Below are positions 5,515-12,550 of a DNA stretch of 12,593 nt, piece by piece. The DNA lies in the NCBI GenBank assembly GCA_030017655.1, contig JASEIM010000035.1, forward strand, positions 1 to 12,593, written 5' to 3'. The notes under the pieces are model-generated. The model made no database searches. It worked only from the letters and a program-made list of their open reading frames with translations, and was not told where the DNA came from. The DNA is from Methanobacterium sp. (lineage in GTDB: Archaea; Methanobacteriota; Methanobacteria; Methanobacteriales; Methanobacteriaceae). Position numbers and translations under genes: made by a program. Position 1 is the first letter of the stretch. Each line of letters starts with the position of its first letter.

Positions 5515-6753
5515 ATGACATACACCCTTATCTATAACGGAACGCTAATTGATGGTAATGGAAATAAACCTCTTTCTAACGCTGCTATTTTAATTAAAGA
5601 TAATCAAATAGTCGATGTAGGAACTGAAGATTCTATTTCTCTGCCAGATGCTGAAATAAAAAATATAGATGTTAACGGCATGTTCATTTTACCCGGATTT
5701 ATAGATACCCATGTTCATATAATGGCAAATGGGTTTAAAATGGAAGATACCATGTATAATCCGCTCTCTTTTTACTTTTATAGAGGGGCAGAAAATATGC
5801 GCCGAACAATTGATGCTGGTGTAACCACAGTTCGGGATGCAGGACTTGCAGACGTCGGCGTTAAAATGGCAGTTGAACAGGGATTAATTGTAGGTCCAAG
5901 GCTGCTTATTAGTGTTATGCCGCTTTCTATAAGCGGAGGTCATTTTGATCTCTGGCTAAATTCCGGATTTGACATGAAAATATCATATCCCGGCCTTCCT
6001 GAAAGCATCTGCGACGGAGAAGAAGAAGTACGTAAAAGAGTTAGAGAAATACTTCGTGCTGGAGCCGATTTCATCAAGGTAATGGTTACTGGCGGAGTTA
6101 TGAGCGCGAACGATGGCCCAGAACATACGCAATTCACAGTTGAAGAATTAAAAGTCATGGTTCAAGAAGGAAAGTTTCATGATAATGTTAAAGTAATGGC
6201 CCATGGACATGGGGCTGAAGGTATTAAAAATGCCCTTAAAGCAGGTGTTTACTCCATAGAGCACGGTACTTATCTGGATGATGAAGCAATCCAGATGATG
6301 GTTGATCAGGGAACCTATCTTATTCCAACATGTGTGGTTATAAAATACAACAAAAAATTCGCAGAATCAGGGGATTTACCTGAATACAGCAGGGAACAGG
6401 CCATTGAAATTGTAGATGTACACGATAAAAACATTAGAAAGGCCCATGAAGCTGGTGTTCGAATTGTTATGGGTACAGATTGCGGGGTTGTACCTCATGG
6501 ACTTAATTTAGAAGAATTAGGATTTTTATGCGATATTGGAATGAGTCCGGAAGAAGCAATTATGGCCGGGACAAAAAATGCTGCAGAATGCCTCAAAGCC
6601 GATGATAAGATCGGTACTATTGAAAAAGGTAAATTAGCAGACATCATAATCAGTAAAAAAGATCCAATTGCCCATATTAAATCTCTTGGAAATCCAGATA
6701 ATGTTGTGCTGGTAATGAAAGAAGGTAAAATCCTTAAAGACCTTAGAACTTAA
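5515..6753 (+). CDS. Metal-dependent amidohydrolase (imidazolonepropionase/prolidase-like)
   Basis: A 412-residue cytoplasmic hydrolase of the amidohydrolase superfamily. A small beta-sandwich (about residues 1-55 and 370-412) flanks a TIM barrel. Metal ligands are visible: H66 and H68 (GFIDTHVHI), K188 as the likely carboxylated lysine (DFIKVMVTGG), H230 and/or H232 (VMAHGHG), H250 (SIEHGTY) and D322 (MGTDCG). The spacing fits the imidazolonepropionase-like group that includes Xaa-Pro dipeptidases and other cyclic-amide or dipeptide hydrolases; the substrate cannot be read from sequence. No signal peptide. ATG 5515 follows AAGGAAGG. The stop is 18 nt before the copper ATPase start, so the two are probably co-transcribed, although no functional link is obvious. 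Length is normal for the family. Confidence 0.88.
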   Translation: MTYTLIYNGTLIDGNGNKPLSNAAILIKDNQIVDVGTEDSISLPDAEIKNIDVNGMFILPGFIDTHVHIMANGFKMEDTMYNPLSFYFYRGAENMRRTIDAGVTTVRDAGLADVGVKMAVEQGLIVGPRLLISVMPLSISGGHFDLWLNSGFDMKISYPGLPESICDGEEEVRKRVREILRAGADFIKVMVTGGVMSANDGPEHTQFTVEELKVMVQEGKFHDNVKVMAHGHGAEGIKNALKAGVYSIEHGTYLDDEAIQMMVDQGTYLIPTCVVIKYNKKFAESGDLPEYSREQAIEIVDVHDKNIRKAHEAGVRIVMGTDCGVVPHGLNLEELGFLCDIGMSPEEAIMAGTKNAAECLKADDKIGTIEKGKLADIIISKKDPIAHIKSLGNPDNVVLVMKEGKILKDLRT

Positions 6754-6771
6754 AAGATACGAGGGAAGACA

Positions 6772-9204
6772 ATGGCAAATAAGGCCAAAAAAGCCGAAAT
6801 CAAAGTTTCAGGGATGAGCTGTGCTACATGTGCTTTGAATATTGAGAAAAGCCTGAAAAACGTTGAGGGCGTGGATGAAGCAAAGGTAAATTTTGGAACC
6901 GAACGGGCAACAGTAGAATACAATCCAGAAAAAGTTAAACTCTCTGAACTCGAAAATGCCGTGGAAACTGCAGGTTATGGAGTTATAAATGAAAAAGTCG
7001 TTATTAAAATTGGTGGAATGACCTGTGCAATGTGTGTAAAAGCCATTGAAGATGGACTTGGAAGGCTTGATGGAATCAGCAGCGTAAATGTTAATTTAAG
7101 TTCCGAAAAAGCTTATGTTAATTACAATCCAAGAATGGTAACTGTTGAAGACATGAAAAACACCATTGAAGACATTGGATACCAGTATCTTGGAATTGAA
7201 GGAGAGGAAACAGAAGATCTGGAAGAAAAAGTGCGAATTCAGGACCTAAAGGATAAAAGAAACAGGATGATTGTGGGATTTGGTGTTTCTATTCCTCTTC
7301 TGTTAATTATGTTTTTCAATGTTCCTCTTCCGATCCATATGCCTTATTTCATGCTTATAGTTTCAATTATACCATTTATTTACGTTAGTTATCCAATATT
7401 CACCGCTGCTTATCGTGCGATTAAAAATAGGGCCTTAAACATGGACGTAATGTATTCAATGGGAATTGGGGTTGCATTTGCTTCCAGCATCCTTGGAACA
7501 TTCAACATAGTACTTACACCAGAATTCATGTTTTATGAAACTGCTTTAATGCTTGCAGCGTTCTTAACACTGGGCCGATACCTTGAAACACGGGCAATTG
7601 GCCGTACATCAACTGCAATTAAAAAATTAGTGGGATTACAGCCAAAAACAGCTGCTGTTATTCGTGAAAATAGAGAAACTGAAATTCCAATTGAAGATGT
7701 ACAGATAGATGATATTGTTATTGTAAAACCCGGTGAAAAAATTCCTACAGACGGCGAAGTCATTGAAGGGGAAAGTTATGTTGATGAATCTGTAATTACT
7801 GGTGAATCTATTCCAGTCATCAAAAATAAGGGTAAATCAGTTATTGGTGGAACTTTTAATCAGAATGGAGTCCTAAAATTTAAAACCACAAAAGTTGGGA
7901 AAGATACAGTGCTTTCCCAAATAATTAAACTTGTTGAGGATGCTCAGGGTTCAAGGCCTCCTGTTGAGCGTATTGCTGATAAGGCTGTTACTTATTTCAT
8001 TCCAACAGTTCTAACCATTGCAATTATTGCTTTTTCAATCTGGTATTTTGTTTATGGAAGTACTTTGCTTCTTGCTTTAACTGTTTTGATTTCTATTCTG
8101 GTAATTGCATGTCCATGTGCTCTTGGGCTTGCAACCCCAACTGCAGTGACAGTTGGTATTGGAAGAGGTGCAGAGCTGGGTATTTTAATAAAAGACGGAT
8201 CAGCACTTGAAACTTCCGAAAAGATCACATCAATATTATTTGATAAAACAGGGACACTTACAAAAGGAAAACCAGAAGTTACAGACATTATAAGTGCAGG
8301 ATCTGAATCTGCAAATCTATTAAAATATACTGCAAGTGTTGAAAGGAATTCACAACATCCCCTTGCTAAGGCAATTGTTAAAAAAGCTCAGGAAGAAGGA
8401 ATTAATCCTTTAGAAGGTAAAAATTTCGACACTTTGGGGGGAAAAGGCGTATTTGGAACAATTGATGGGCAGAAAATCCTTGTGGGAAACAGGGCACTTC
8501 TTAAGGATAAAAACATAGAAATTACCGATGAAGAGGAGGCTCAAATACTGAAACTTGAAAACGAAGGGAAAACCGCCATTCTCGTAGCAATCAATAACCA
8601 GTTTAGCGGTATAATTGCTGTTGCTGACACACTAAAAGAAACAACAAAATCTGCAATTGATGAACTTAAAAAGATGAAAATTAGAGTCTTTATGATTACA
8701 GGAGATAATGAAAGGACAGCCTATGCAATTGCAAATCAGGTGGGGATTGAAAATGTTCTTGCCGAAGTACTACCTCAAGACAAAGCATTTGAAGTTAAAA
8801 AGCTTCAAGATAATGGTGAAATAGTCGCATTTGTTGGTGACGGGATAAATGACGCCCCTGCACTTGCCCAGTCAGATGTTGGAATCGCCATAGGTAGCGG
8901 TACTGATGTTGCAATTGAAAGCGGGAAAATTGTGCTTATTAAAGATGATTTGATGGATGCAGTCTCTGGAATTCAGCTCAGTAAAAAGGTGATGTCACGG
9001 ATTAAACAAAATTTATTCTGGGCCTTTGCATATAACAGCGCATTAATTCCAGTTGCTGCTGGAATATTATACTCAGTAAATATAACTTTTAGACCAGAAT
9101 ATGCTGCCTTTGCAATGGCCATGAGTTCTGTTACTATTGTTAGTCTCTCTTTGATGCTTAAAGGTTATGTTCCCCCTGCAAAGAAGATGAATCTTAACAA
9201 ATAA
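6772..9204 (+). CDS. copA: Cu+-exporting P1B-type ATPase with two N-terminal metal-binding domains
   Basis: An 810-residue integral membrane ATP-driven pump expected to export Cu+ (possibly Ag+). Two heavy-metal-associated domains come first: GMSCATC (C17, C20) and GMTCAMC (C85, C88). Eight membrane helices follow, starting near residue 162. The transport motif CPC is at 447-449 in VIACPCALG. The actuator loop has GES, the phosphorylation motif DKTGT begins at D491, the nucleotide-domain HP is H529-P530, and the hinge GDGIND spans 689-694. The last helices carry YN (AYNSALIP) and MxxSS (MAMSSV), the P1B-1 signature that indicates monovalent copper. All catalytic motifs are intact and the length is typical. 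GAGGGAAG precedes ATG 6772. It lies 18 nt after the amidohydrolase and is followed by a small metal-binding YHS gene and sulfur genes. No CopY- or CsoR-type regulator is in the window. Confidence 0.95.
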   Translation: MANKAKKAEIKVSGMSCATCALNIEKSLKNVEGVDEAKVNFGTERATVEYNPEKVKLSELENAVETAGYGVINEKVVIKIGGMTCAMCVKAIEDGLGRLDGISSVNVNLSSEKAYVNYNPRMVTVEDMKNTIEDIGYQYLGIEGEETEDLEEKVRIQDLKDKRNRMIVGFGVSIPLLLIMFFNVPLPIHMPYFMLIVSIIPFIYVSYPIFTAAYRAIKNRALNMDVMYSMGIGVAFASSILGTFNIVLTPEFMFYETALMLAAFLTLGRYLETRAIGRTSTAIKKLVGLQPKTAAVIRENRETEIPIEDVQIDDIVIVKPGEKIPTDGEVIEGESYVDESVITGESIPVIKNKGKSVIGGTFNQNGVLKFKTTKVGKDTVLSQIIKLVEDAQGSRPPVERIADKAVTYFIPTVLTIAIIAFSIWYFVYGSTLLLALTVLISILVIACPCALGLATPTAVTVGIGRGAELGILIKDGSALETSEKITSILFDKTGTLTKGKPEVTDIISAGSESANLLKYTASVERNSQHPLAKAIVKKAQEEGINPLEGKNFDTLGGKGVFGTIDGQKILVGNRALLKDKNIEITDEEEAQILKLENEGKTAILVAINNQFSGIIAVADTLKETTKSAIDELKKMKIRVFMITGDNERTAYAIANQVGIENVLAEVLPQDKAFEVKKLQDNGEIVAFVGDGINDAPALAQSDVGIAIGSGTDVAIESGKIVLIKDDLMDAVSGIQLSKKVMSRIKQNLFWAFAYNSALIPVAAGILYSVNITFRPEYAAFAMAMSSVTIVSLSLMLKGYVPPAKKMNLNK

Positions 9205-9256
9205 TAATATTTATTTTCATTAAAAATCATAATTTAACTGAGGTTAAAGGAATTAT

Positions 9257-9272
9257 TTCCGGAACTTCGAAG
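9257..9272. repeat. Two adjacent short palindromes between copA and the YHS gene
   Basis: TTCCGGAA (9257-9264) is directly followed by CTTCGAAG (9265-9272), then five T. They lie in the 96-nt gap and could be a regulator site or a weak attenuating structure. Each is only 8 bp, so chance is possible. Confidence 0.3.
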
Positions 9273-9300
9273 ATTTTTGAGGATTTGTGAGGTGAAAATC

Positions 9301-9447
9301 ATGGCAGTAGATCCTGTATGTAAAATGGAAGTGAATGAAGATAATCCAAAATATGAAAGCGAATATAAAGGAAAAAAATACTATTTCTGTGCTCCCGCAT
9401 GTAAAAAAATGTTTGATGAAAATCCAGAAGAATATACAGAAAAATAA
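9301..9447 (+). CDS. Small YHS-domain metal-binding protein
   Basis: A 48-residue protein reading MAVDPVCKMEV at the start and KYYFCAPACKKMF in the middle, the pattern of a YHS domain. The three cysteines C7, C30 and C34 are placed to bind a metal ion. YHS domains occur alone or inside copper and mercury ATPases and reductases, and are proposed to bind soft metals. The position 96 nt after a Cu+ ATPase supports a copper-chaperone or buffer role, which remains an inference. GAGGTGA sits nine bases before the ATG, making the start secure. The gene fills what would otherwise be a gap between copA and the TusA-like gene and is likely part of the same run. Confidence 0.88.
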   Translation: MAVDPVCKMEVNEDNPKYESEYKGKKYYFCAPACKKMFDENPEEYTEK

Positions 9448-9495
9448 CACAAATCTTCTTTTATTAACAATTTTTAGGGTTTTTATGGTGATTCG

Positions 9496-9717
9496 ATGGC
9501 AGATATTAAAATCGATGTTAAAGGCGAAACATGTCCTGTACCCCTGGTTGAAGTTCGCAAAGCGTTGCGAAAAGCTTCCCCTGGTGATATAGTGGAAGTT
9601 ACAGGGACACATTCGGCTTCCAAAAAAGAAATACCTATGGCTGTTGAAGCTTTAGGTCTGGAATTAATGGATATCACCGAAGAAGACGGAATATGGAAAA
9701 TTAAAATCCGGAGATAG
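9496..9717 (+). CDS. TusA/SirA-family sulfur carrier protein
   Basis: A 73-residue soluble protein of the TusA (SirA, YeeD) fold. The signature ETCPVPLVEVRKAL puts the sulfur-accepting cysteine at residue 13 followed by PxP, as in the family CPxP motif; the C-terminal strand is IWKIKIRR. Family members carry a persulfide on this cysteine and pass sulfur to partners such as DsrE-like proteins. GGTGA precedes the ATG at 9496. The next gene starts 8 nt after its stop, with that gene's ribosome binding site overlapping the TAG here, so translation is probably coupled. An IscS-like gene two positions downstream completes a relay-like set. The full length of the family is present. The true donor and acceptor are unknown. 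Confidence 0.9.
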   Translation: MADIKIDVKGETCPVPLVEVRKALRKASPGDIVEVTGTHSASKKEIPMAVEALGLELMDITEEDGIWKIKIRR

Positions 9718-9725
9718 GTGTTAAA

Positions 9726-10145
9726 ATGATGGAAAAAGCCACTATTATTGTCCATAGTGGGGATATGGACAAAATATACAGCGCACTTATCATAGCTAAC
9801 GGTGCGCTCTCTATGGGAATGGAAGCATCCCTTTACTTCACTTTCTGGGGGCTTCAACGGCTTCAAAAAGGAGGATTGGAAAAGGGTTCGCTGTCTAAGA
9901 TGAACATGATGGGTCTTGGTAAACAGATGATTAAAAGCAGGATGGAAAAAGCCAACGTAGTATCTTTAGAAAAACTCATGAAAGATTTTAAGGAACTGGG
10001 CGGTAAGATCATAGCTTGTGAGATGACCATGGAAATTATGGGAGTTAAAAAAGAAGATCTAAGGCAGGATCTAATCGATGATTATGGTGCCGTGGGTACC
10101 TATATAAATGAAGCTCGCGATTCAAAAATAACCCTGTTCATTTAG
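9726..10145 (+). CDS. DsrE/DsrF/DrsH-like family protein
   Basis: A 139-residue soluble protein resembling DsrE2-type sulfurtransferases. It has an N-terminal strand-helix unit (ATIIVHSGDMDKIYSALI), a middle FTFWGLQRLQ stretch, and near the C-terminus ACEMTMEIMGVKKEDL with the conserved cysteine C98, the expected persulfide site. The two adjacent ATGs at 9726 and 9729 are both possible starts; the first is used. AGGTG (9716-9720) overlaps the stop of the TusA-like gene. Its own stop overlaps the ribosome binding site of the next gene. TusA and DsrE-like proteins are known partners in sulfur transfer, so neighbouring genes support a shared pathway. The family is also called peroxiredoxin-like in some annotations; no peroxidase motif is visible. 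Confidence 0.88.
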   Translation: MMEKATIIVHSGDMDKIYSALIIANGALSMGMEASLYFTFWGLQRLQKGGLEKGSLSKMNMMGLGKQMIKSRMEKANVVSLEKLMKDFKELGGKIIACEMTMEIMGVKKEDLRQDLIDDYGAVGTYINEARDSKITLFI

Positions 10146-10149
10146 GTGA
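10144..10149 (+). promoter_or_regulatory. Ribosome binding site AGGTGA overlapping the DsrE-like stop, decides the IscS-like start
   Basis: AGGTGA begins in the TAG stop of the preceding gene and is five bases from ATG 10155. The in-frame GTG at 10146 is part of this site, so the ATG is the better start. The overlap suggests translational coupling. Confidence 0.65.
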
Positions 10150-10154
10150 AATTT

Positions 10155-11321
10155 ATGTTCGATAAATATACATACCTTGATAATTCATCAATGACACGGA
10201 TCGATGATGCTGTCTTTGAAGAGATGAAAAAATATTTCCTGGAGAAATATGCCGTTGCAACTTCTGATTTTGGATATTCTATGGGCGTTGAAGCTCGAGA
10301 AGCGCTGGAAAAGAGCAGAGAAACTATTGCAAGAGCTTTTGGAGCATCAAAAGAAGAATTTATTTTCACTTCAGGCAGTGCAGAATCCAGTAACATGGCA
10401 CTAAAAGGAGTGGCTCTTGCTCTTGGCGACAAAAAAGGTAAACATATCATAATATCTAAAATTGAAGACTTTCCCGTTTTAAACAGCGCCAAATCACTGG
10501 AAAAACAGGGTTTTAAAGTATCCTATCTGGATGTTGATGAATATGGACTTGTTGATCCAGAGATTTTAAAGGATACAATAACCGATGAAACCATTCTAGT
10601 TTCCATACAGCATGCAAACCAGGAAATTGGAACTTTACAAGATATTGAAGCAATTGGAAAGATTTGTAATGAAAAAGGAGTTATATTCCACACTGATGCT
10701 ACACATACATTTACCAAAATACCTATTGATGTGAATAAAGTACATGTAGATTTGATTTCTGCCGAAGCATATACATTACACGGCCCTAATGGTATAGGGG
10801 GCATATACATCCGTAAGGGTACAAGGATTGCAAAATGGCTTGACGGCGGATTTCAGGAATTTAACAAACGAGGCGGAGTTGAAAATGTGCCGGGGGCTGT
10901 TGGTTTTGCAAAGGCTGTTGAATTAGTTACTAAAGAGGAAAATAAACGAATACAAGGGATTCGGGATCATTTAATTGATAGAATTCTGGATGAAGTGCCG
11001 CAATCTATTTTAAACGGTCATCGAACAAAGAGAATCCCCCAAAATGCCAATATTACTTTTCAGTATGTTGAAGGCGAGTCCATTACATTGCATCTTGATA
11101 TGCGTGGTTTTGCAGTAAGCACAGGATCTTCCTGTTTTAGCCGTACATTAGAAGCAAGTCATGTGATAATGGCTGCAAGTGGAGATTCAGAGAGGGCACA
11201 TGGATCCATAAGGTTTACTTTCGGGCGTTTTAATACTATGGAAGATGCGGATGCAGTAGCAGATGCCGTAGTTAATGTAGTGGAGAATTTAAGGAAAATA
11301 AGTCCGTTAGGCAGACAATAA
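10155..11321 (+). CDS. IscS/NifS-like class V aminotransferase-fold protein lacking the PLP lysine
   Basis: A 388-residue protein with the full length and order of IscS-type cysteine desulfurases: TSGSAESSN glycine-rich phosphate loop, QHANQEIG, FHTDATH, HGPNGIGG, ENVPGAVGF, the Cys loop STGSSCFS with C327, and IRFTFGRFN with the substrate Arg. The PLP pocket is altered. The usual SAHK reads EAYT, putting Thr (T207) where the Schiff-base lysine should be. The histidine that stacks on PLP is Asp (IED, D105), and the Gln of the DAxQ motif is His (H184). The cysteine remains. Classical desulfurase activity therefore looks unlikely. Archaeoglobus fulgidus IscS, recalled to have Asp at the lysine position and to ligate an Fe-S cluster via its cysteine, is a precedent and is similar in the C-terminal half. 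ATG 10155 is preferred over GTG 10146, which lies inside AGGTGA (10144-10149). It is the last gene of the TusA/DsrE set. Confidence 0.9.
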   Translation: MFDKYTYLDNSSMTRIDDAVFEEMKKYFLEKYAVATSDFGYSMGVEAREALEKSRETIARAFGASKEEFIFTSGSAESSNMALKGVALALGDKKGKHIIISKIEDFPVLNSAKSLEKQGFKVSYLDVDEYGLVDPEILKDTITDETILVSIQHANQEIGTLQDIEAIGKICNEKGVIFHTDATHTFTKIPIDVNKVHVDLISAEAYTLHGPNGIGGIYIRKGTRIAKWLDGGFQEFNKRGGVENVPGAVGFAKAVELVTKEENKRIQGIRDHLIDRILDEVPQSILNGHRTKRIPQNANITFQYVEGESITLHLDMRGFAVSTGSSCFSRTLEASHVIMAASGDSERAHGSIRFTFGRFNTMEDADAVADAVVNVVENLRKISPLGRQ

Positions 11322-11322
11322 A

Positions 11323-12006
11323 TCATTTATTTTTTATCTTAGCGATCACTGTGCAAGGGGCACTATCAATTCCCTTTATTTGCCATGGGACAACTATTAC
11401 TTTTTCAATTGAATCTGGATTTTCAATATTTTCAAAGTTCATATCTTCAACTAAAAGTAGTGGTTTCCCAAACTCTTTATTTTCCATAAAAGCGTTTATA
11501 TGTGCTTTTTTTTCTTCTTCCGGTCTCTGGAAACTGTAGATTGAAACACAATCTATTCCGATACATCTAACTTCAGGATAATTTTTTCTAATCCAGTAAA
11601 CCAGATCGGGTTCAATTCCAGGATTAAAAGTTAAATAAGTTTCAGGATCACTTTCCCGATACTTACCAAACCCTGTGCGAAAAAATATGCAGTCTTTACT
11701 TTTTAAATCCAGTCCAGATATTTCTTCAAGCGTTATAAGTTCATTTTGCTTTTTGGGAATTTCCAAAATTAATGGATTATTGAAAACAAACTCATCAGGT
11801 TTATAATCAGATATTATTTTGCCCCCTTCCAAAAAATGGCCCGGAGCATCTATATGCGTTCCGCTGTGGTTTTCAACATTTATTATAAAACTATTATAAC
11901 CTCCTCCTTTTGAAATTTGACTGTTAGGAATTATTTCAGGCTCTTTTAAGCCAATATGAACCGGCGAATTTCCTTCAAGCATGTAAGAAAGTGTGATGTA
12001 TTTCAT
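11323..12006 (-). CDS. Cyclase-family hydrolase (kynurenine formamidase-like)
   Basis: A 227-residue soluble metal-dependent hydrolase of the cyclase family (PF04199 type). The signature HSGTHIDAPGHF gives the metal ligands H47, H51 and D53 plus H57, as in kynurenine formamidases and isatin hydrolases. A later stretch RCIGIDCVSIYS (near residues 147-158) corresponds to the second conserved core strand. The substrate is not clear: no other tryptophan-degradation gene is in the window, so formamidase activity should not be assumed. ATG 12006 is chosen; a GTG three codons upstream is inside the GGTGA ribosome binding site. The gene converges on the IscS-like gene with a single base between the two stop codons, so their transcripts must overlap at the 3' ends. 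Confidence 0.85.
   Translation of the reverse strand: MKYITLSYMLEGNSPVHIGLKEPEIIPNSQISKGGGYNSFIINVENHSGTHIDAPGHFLEGGKIISDYKPDEFVFNNPLILEIPKKQNELITLEEISGLDLKSKDCIFFRTGFGKYRESDPETYLTFNPGIEPDLVYWIRKNYPEVRCIGIDCVSIYSFQRPEEEKKAHINAFMENKEFGKPLLLVEDMNFENIENPDSIEKVIVVPWQIKGIDSAPCTVIAKIKNK
11326..11340 (+). terminator. T-run after the IscS-like gene, inside the end of the cyclase gene
   Basis: The plus strand reads TTTATTTTTTATCTT a few bases after the stop at 11321. It is a plausible U-rich terminator for the long plus-strand operon. It lies in the last codons of the convergent gene (a Lys/Ile-rich C-terminus), so coding constraint alone could explain it. Confidence 0.35.
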
Positions 12007-12210
12007 TTTTTTCACCTTGTAATCTAATTTTATACTTTTTAATAATGTCAGTAATTTAATTTAAGTTTTTAAACCATTGACTCATCGGCGGTTAATAATC
12101 GATCTTAATAATAATCATCTATTATCAGACCATTATAATCATTTATTCTCTTATTTAGAAATATAGTAGCTGAAAAATCAATTTTTTAAATGGTAAATAA
12201 TAATACTTAA

Positions 12211-12222
12211 TAATTATATAAA
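12211..12222 (+). promoter_or_regulatory. TATA-like element for the 12254 gene
   Basis: TAATTATATAAA lies about 32-43 nt before the ATG at 12254. At 25 nt spacing transcription would start near 12240, giving a very short leader that just contains the AAGGAGGG ribosome binding site. The rest of the 247-nt divergent spacer (12007-12253) is AT-rich without a recognisable gene. Confidence 0.45.
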
Positions 12223-12253
12223 ATTAATTAATAAAATTAAGGAGGGCGAATTT

Positions 12254-12550
12254 ATGGAAATGTTTCTGGCACATATGACCCACTCTGCAGAATCTTGCTA
12301 TTTATTCAATGATAAACGAAGAGCAGAATTAAAAGGATTGGCAAGCAACAAAGAAGAAATGGCTAAAAAACACGAAGTTACGGTAATAGCTGCAGTTTAT
12401 CCCCCATTAGAACATGAAATCTACTATCTTGTTGAAGCACCATCCCATAAAGCTGTAGAGAGATATTTAAAAGCAATTGGCTTTGCAATGTATAACAAAA
12501 TTAAAATTAAATACGTCGAATCCATGGAAATCGCTTTAGAAAGATTATAA
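12254..12550 (+). CDS. Conserved-looking hypothetical protein, possible ferredoxin-like alpha/beta fold
   Basis: A 98-residue soluble protein I do not recognise with certainty. The order is strand (MFLAHMTH), helix (about residues 20-40, rich in Lys and Glu), strands (VTVIAAVYPP and HEIYYLVEA), helix (SHKAVERYLKAIG), strand (IKIKYV), which resembles a dimeric alpha/beta barrel or DUF3303-type small protein. The N-terminal segment MTHSAESC (His10, Cys15) may be a conserved ligand-binding motif; this is a guess. Coding is well supported by a strong AAGGAGGG site seven bases before the ATG, a TATA-like element just upstream and ordinary codon use. It is transcribed away from the cyclase gene; the next gene downstream is outside the window, so context gives no role. 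Confidence 0.7.
   Translation: MEMFLAHMTHSAESCYLFNDKRRAELKGLASNKEEMAKKHEVTVIAAVYPPLEHEIYYLVEAPSHKAVERYLKAIGFAMYNKIKIKYVESMEIALERL

Noticed and set aside
9780..9808. Inverted repeat AGCGCAC/GTGCGCT inside the DsrE-like gene
   Set aside because: It falls within conserved coding sequence (SAL and GAL codons), has a 15-nt loop and no T-run, so it is best explained as coding coincidence.
9253..9866. Minus-strand frames at 9253-9612 and 9483-9866
   Set aside because: They oppose the YHS, TusA-like and DsrE-like genes, whose protein motifs are clear; the antisense products have no recognisable motifs or ribosome binding sites.
10146..10154. GTG start adding three residues to the IscS-like protein
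   Set aside because: The GTG is part of the AGGTGA ribosome binding site that serves the ATG at 10155; the same false start pattern occurs before paralogue 4 and the cyclase gene.
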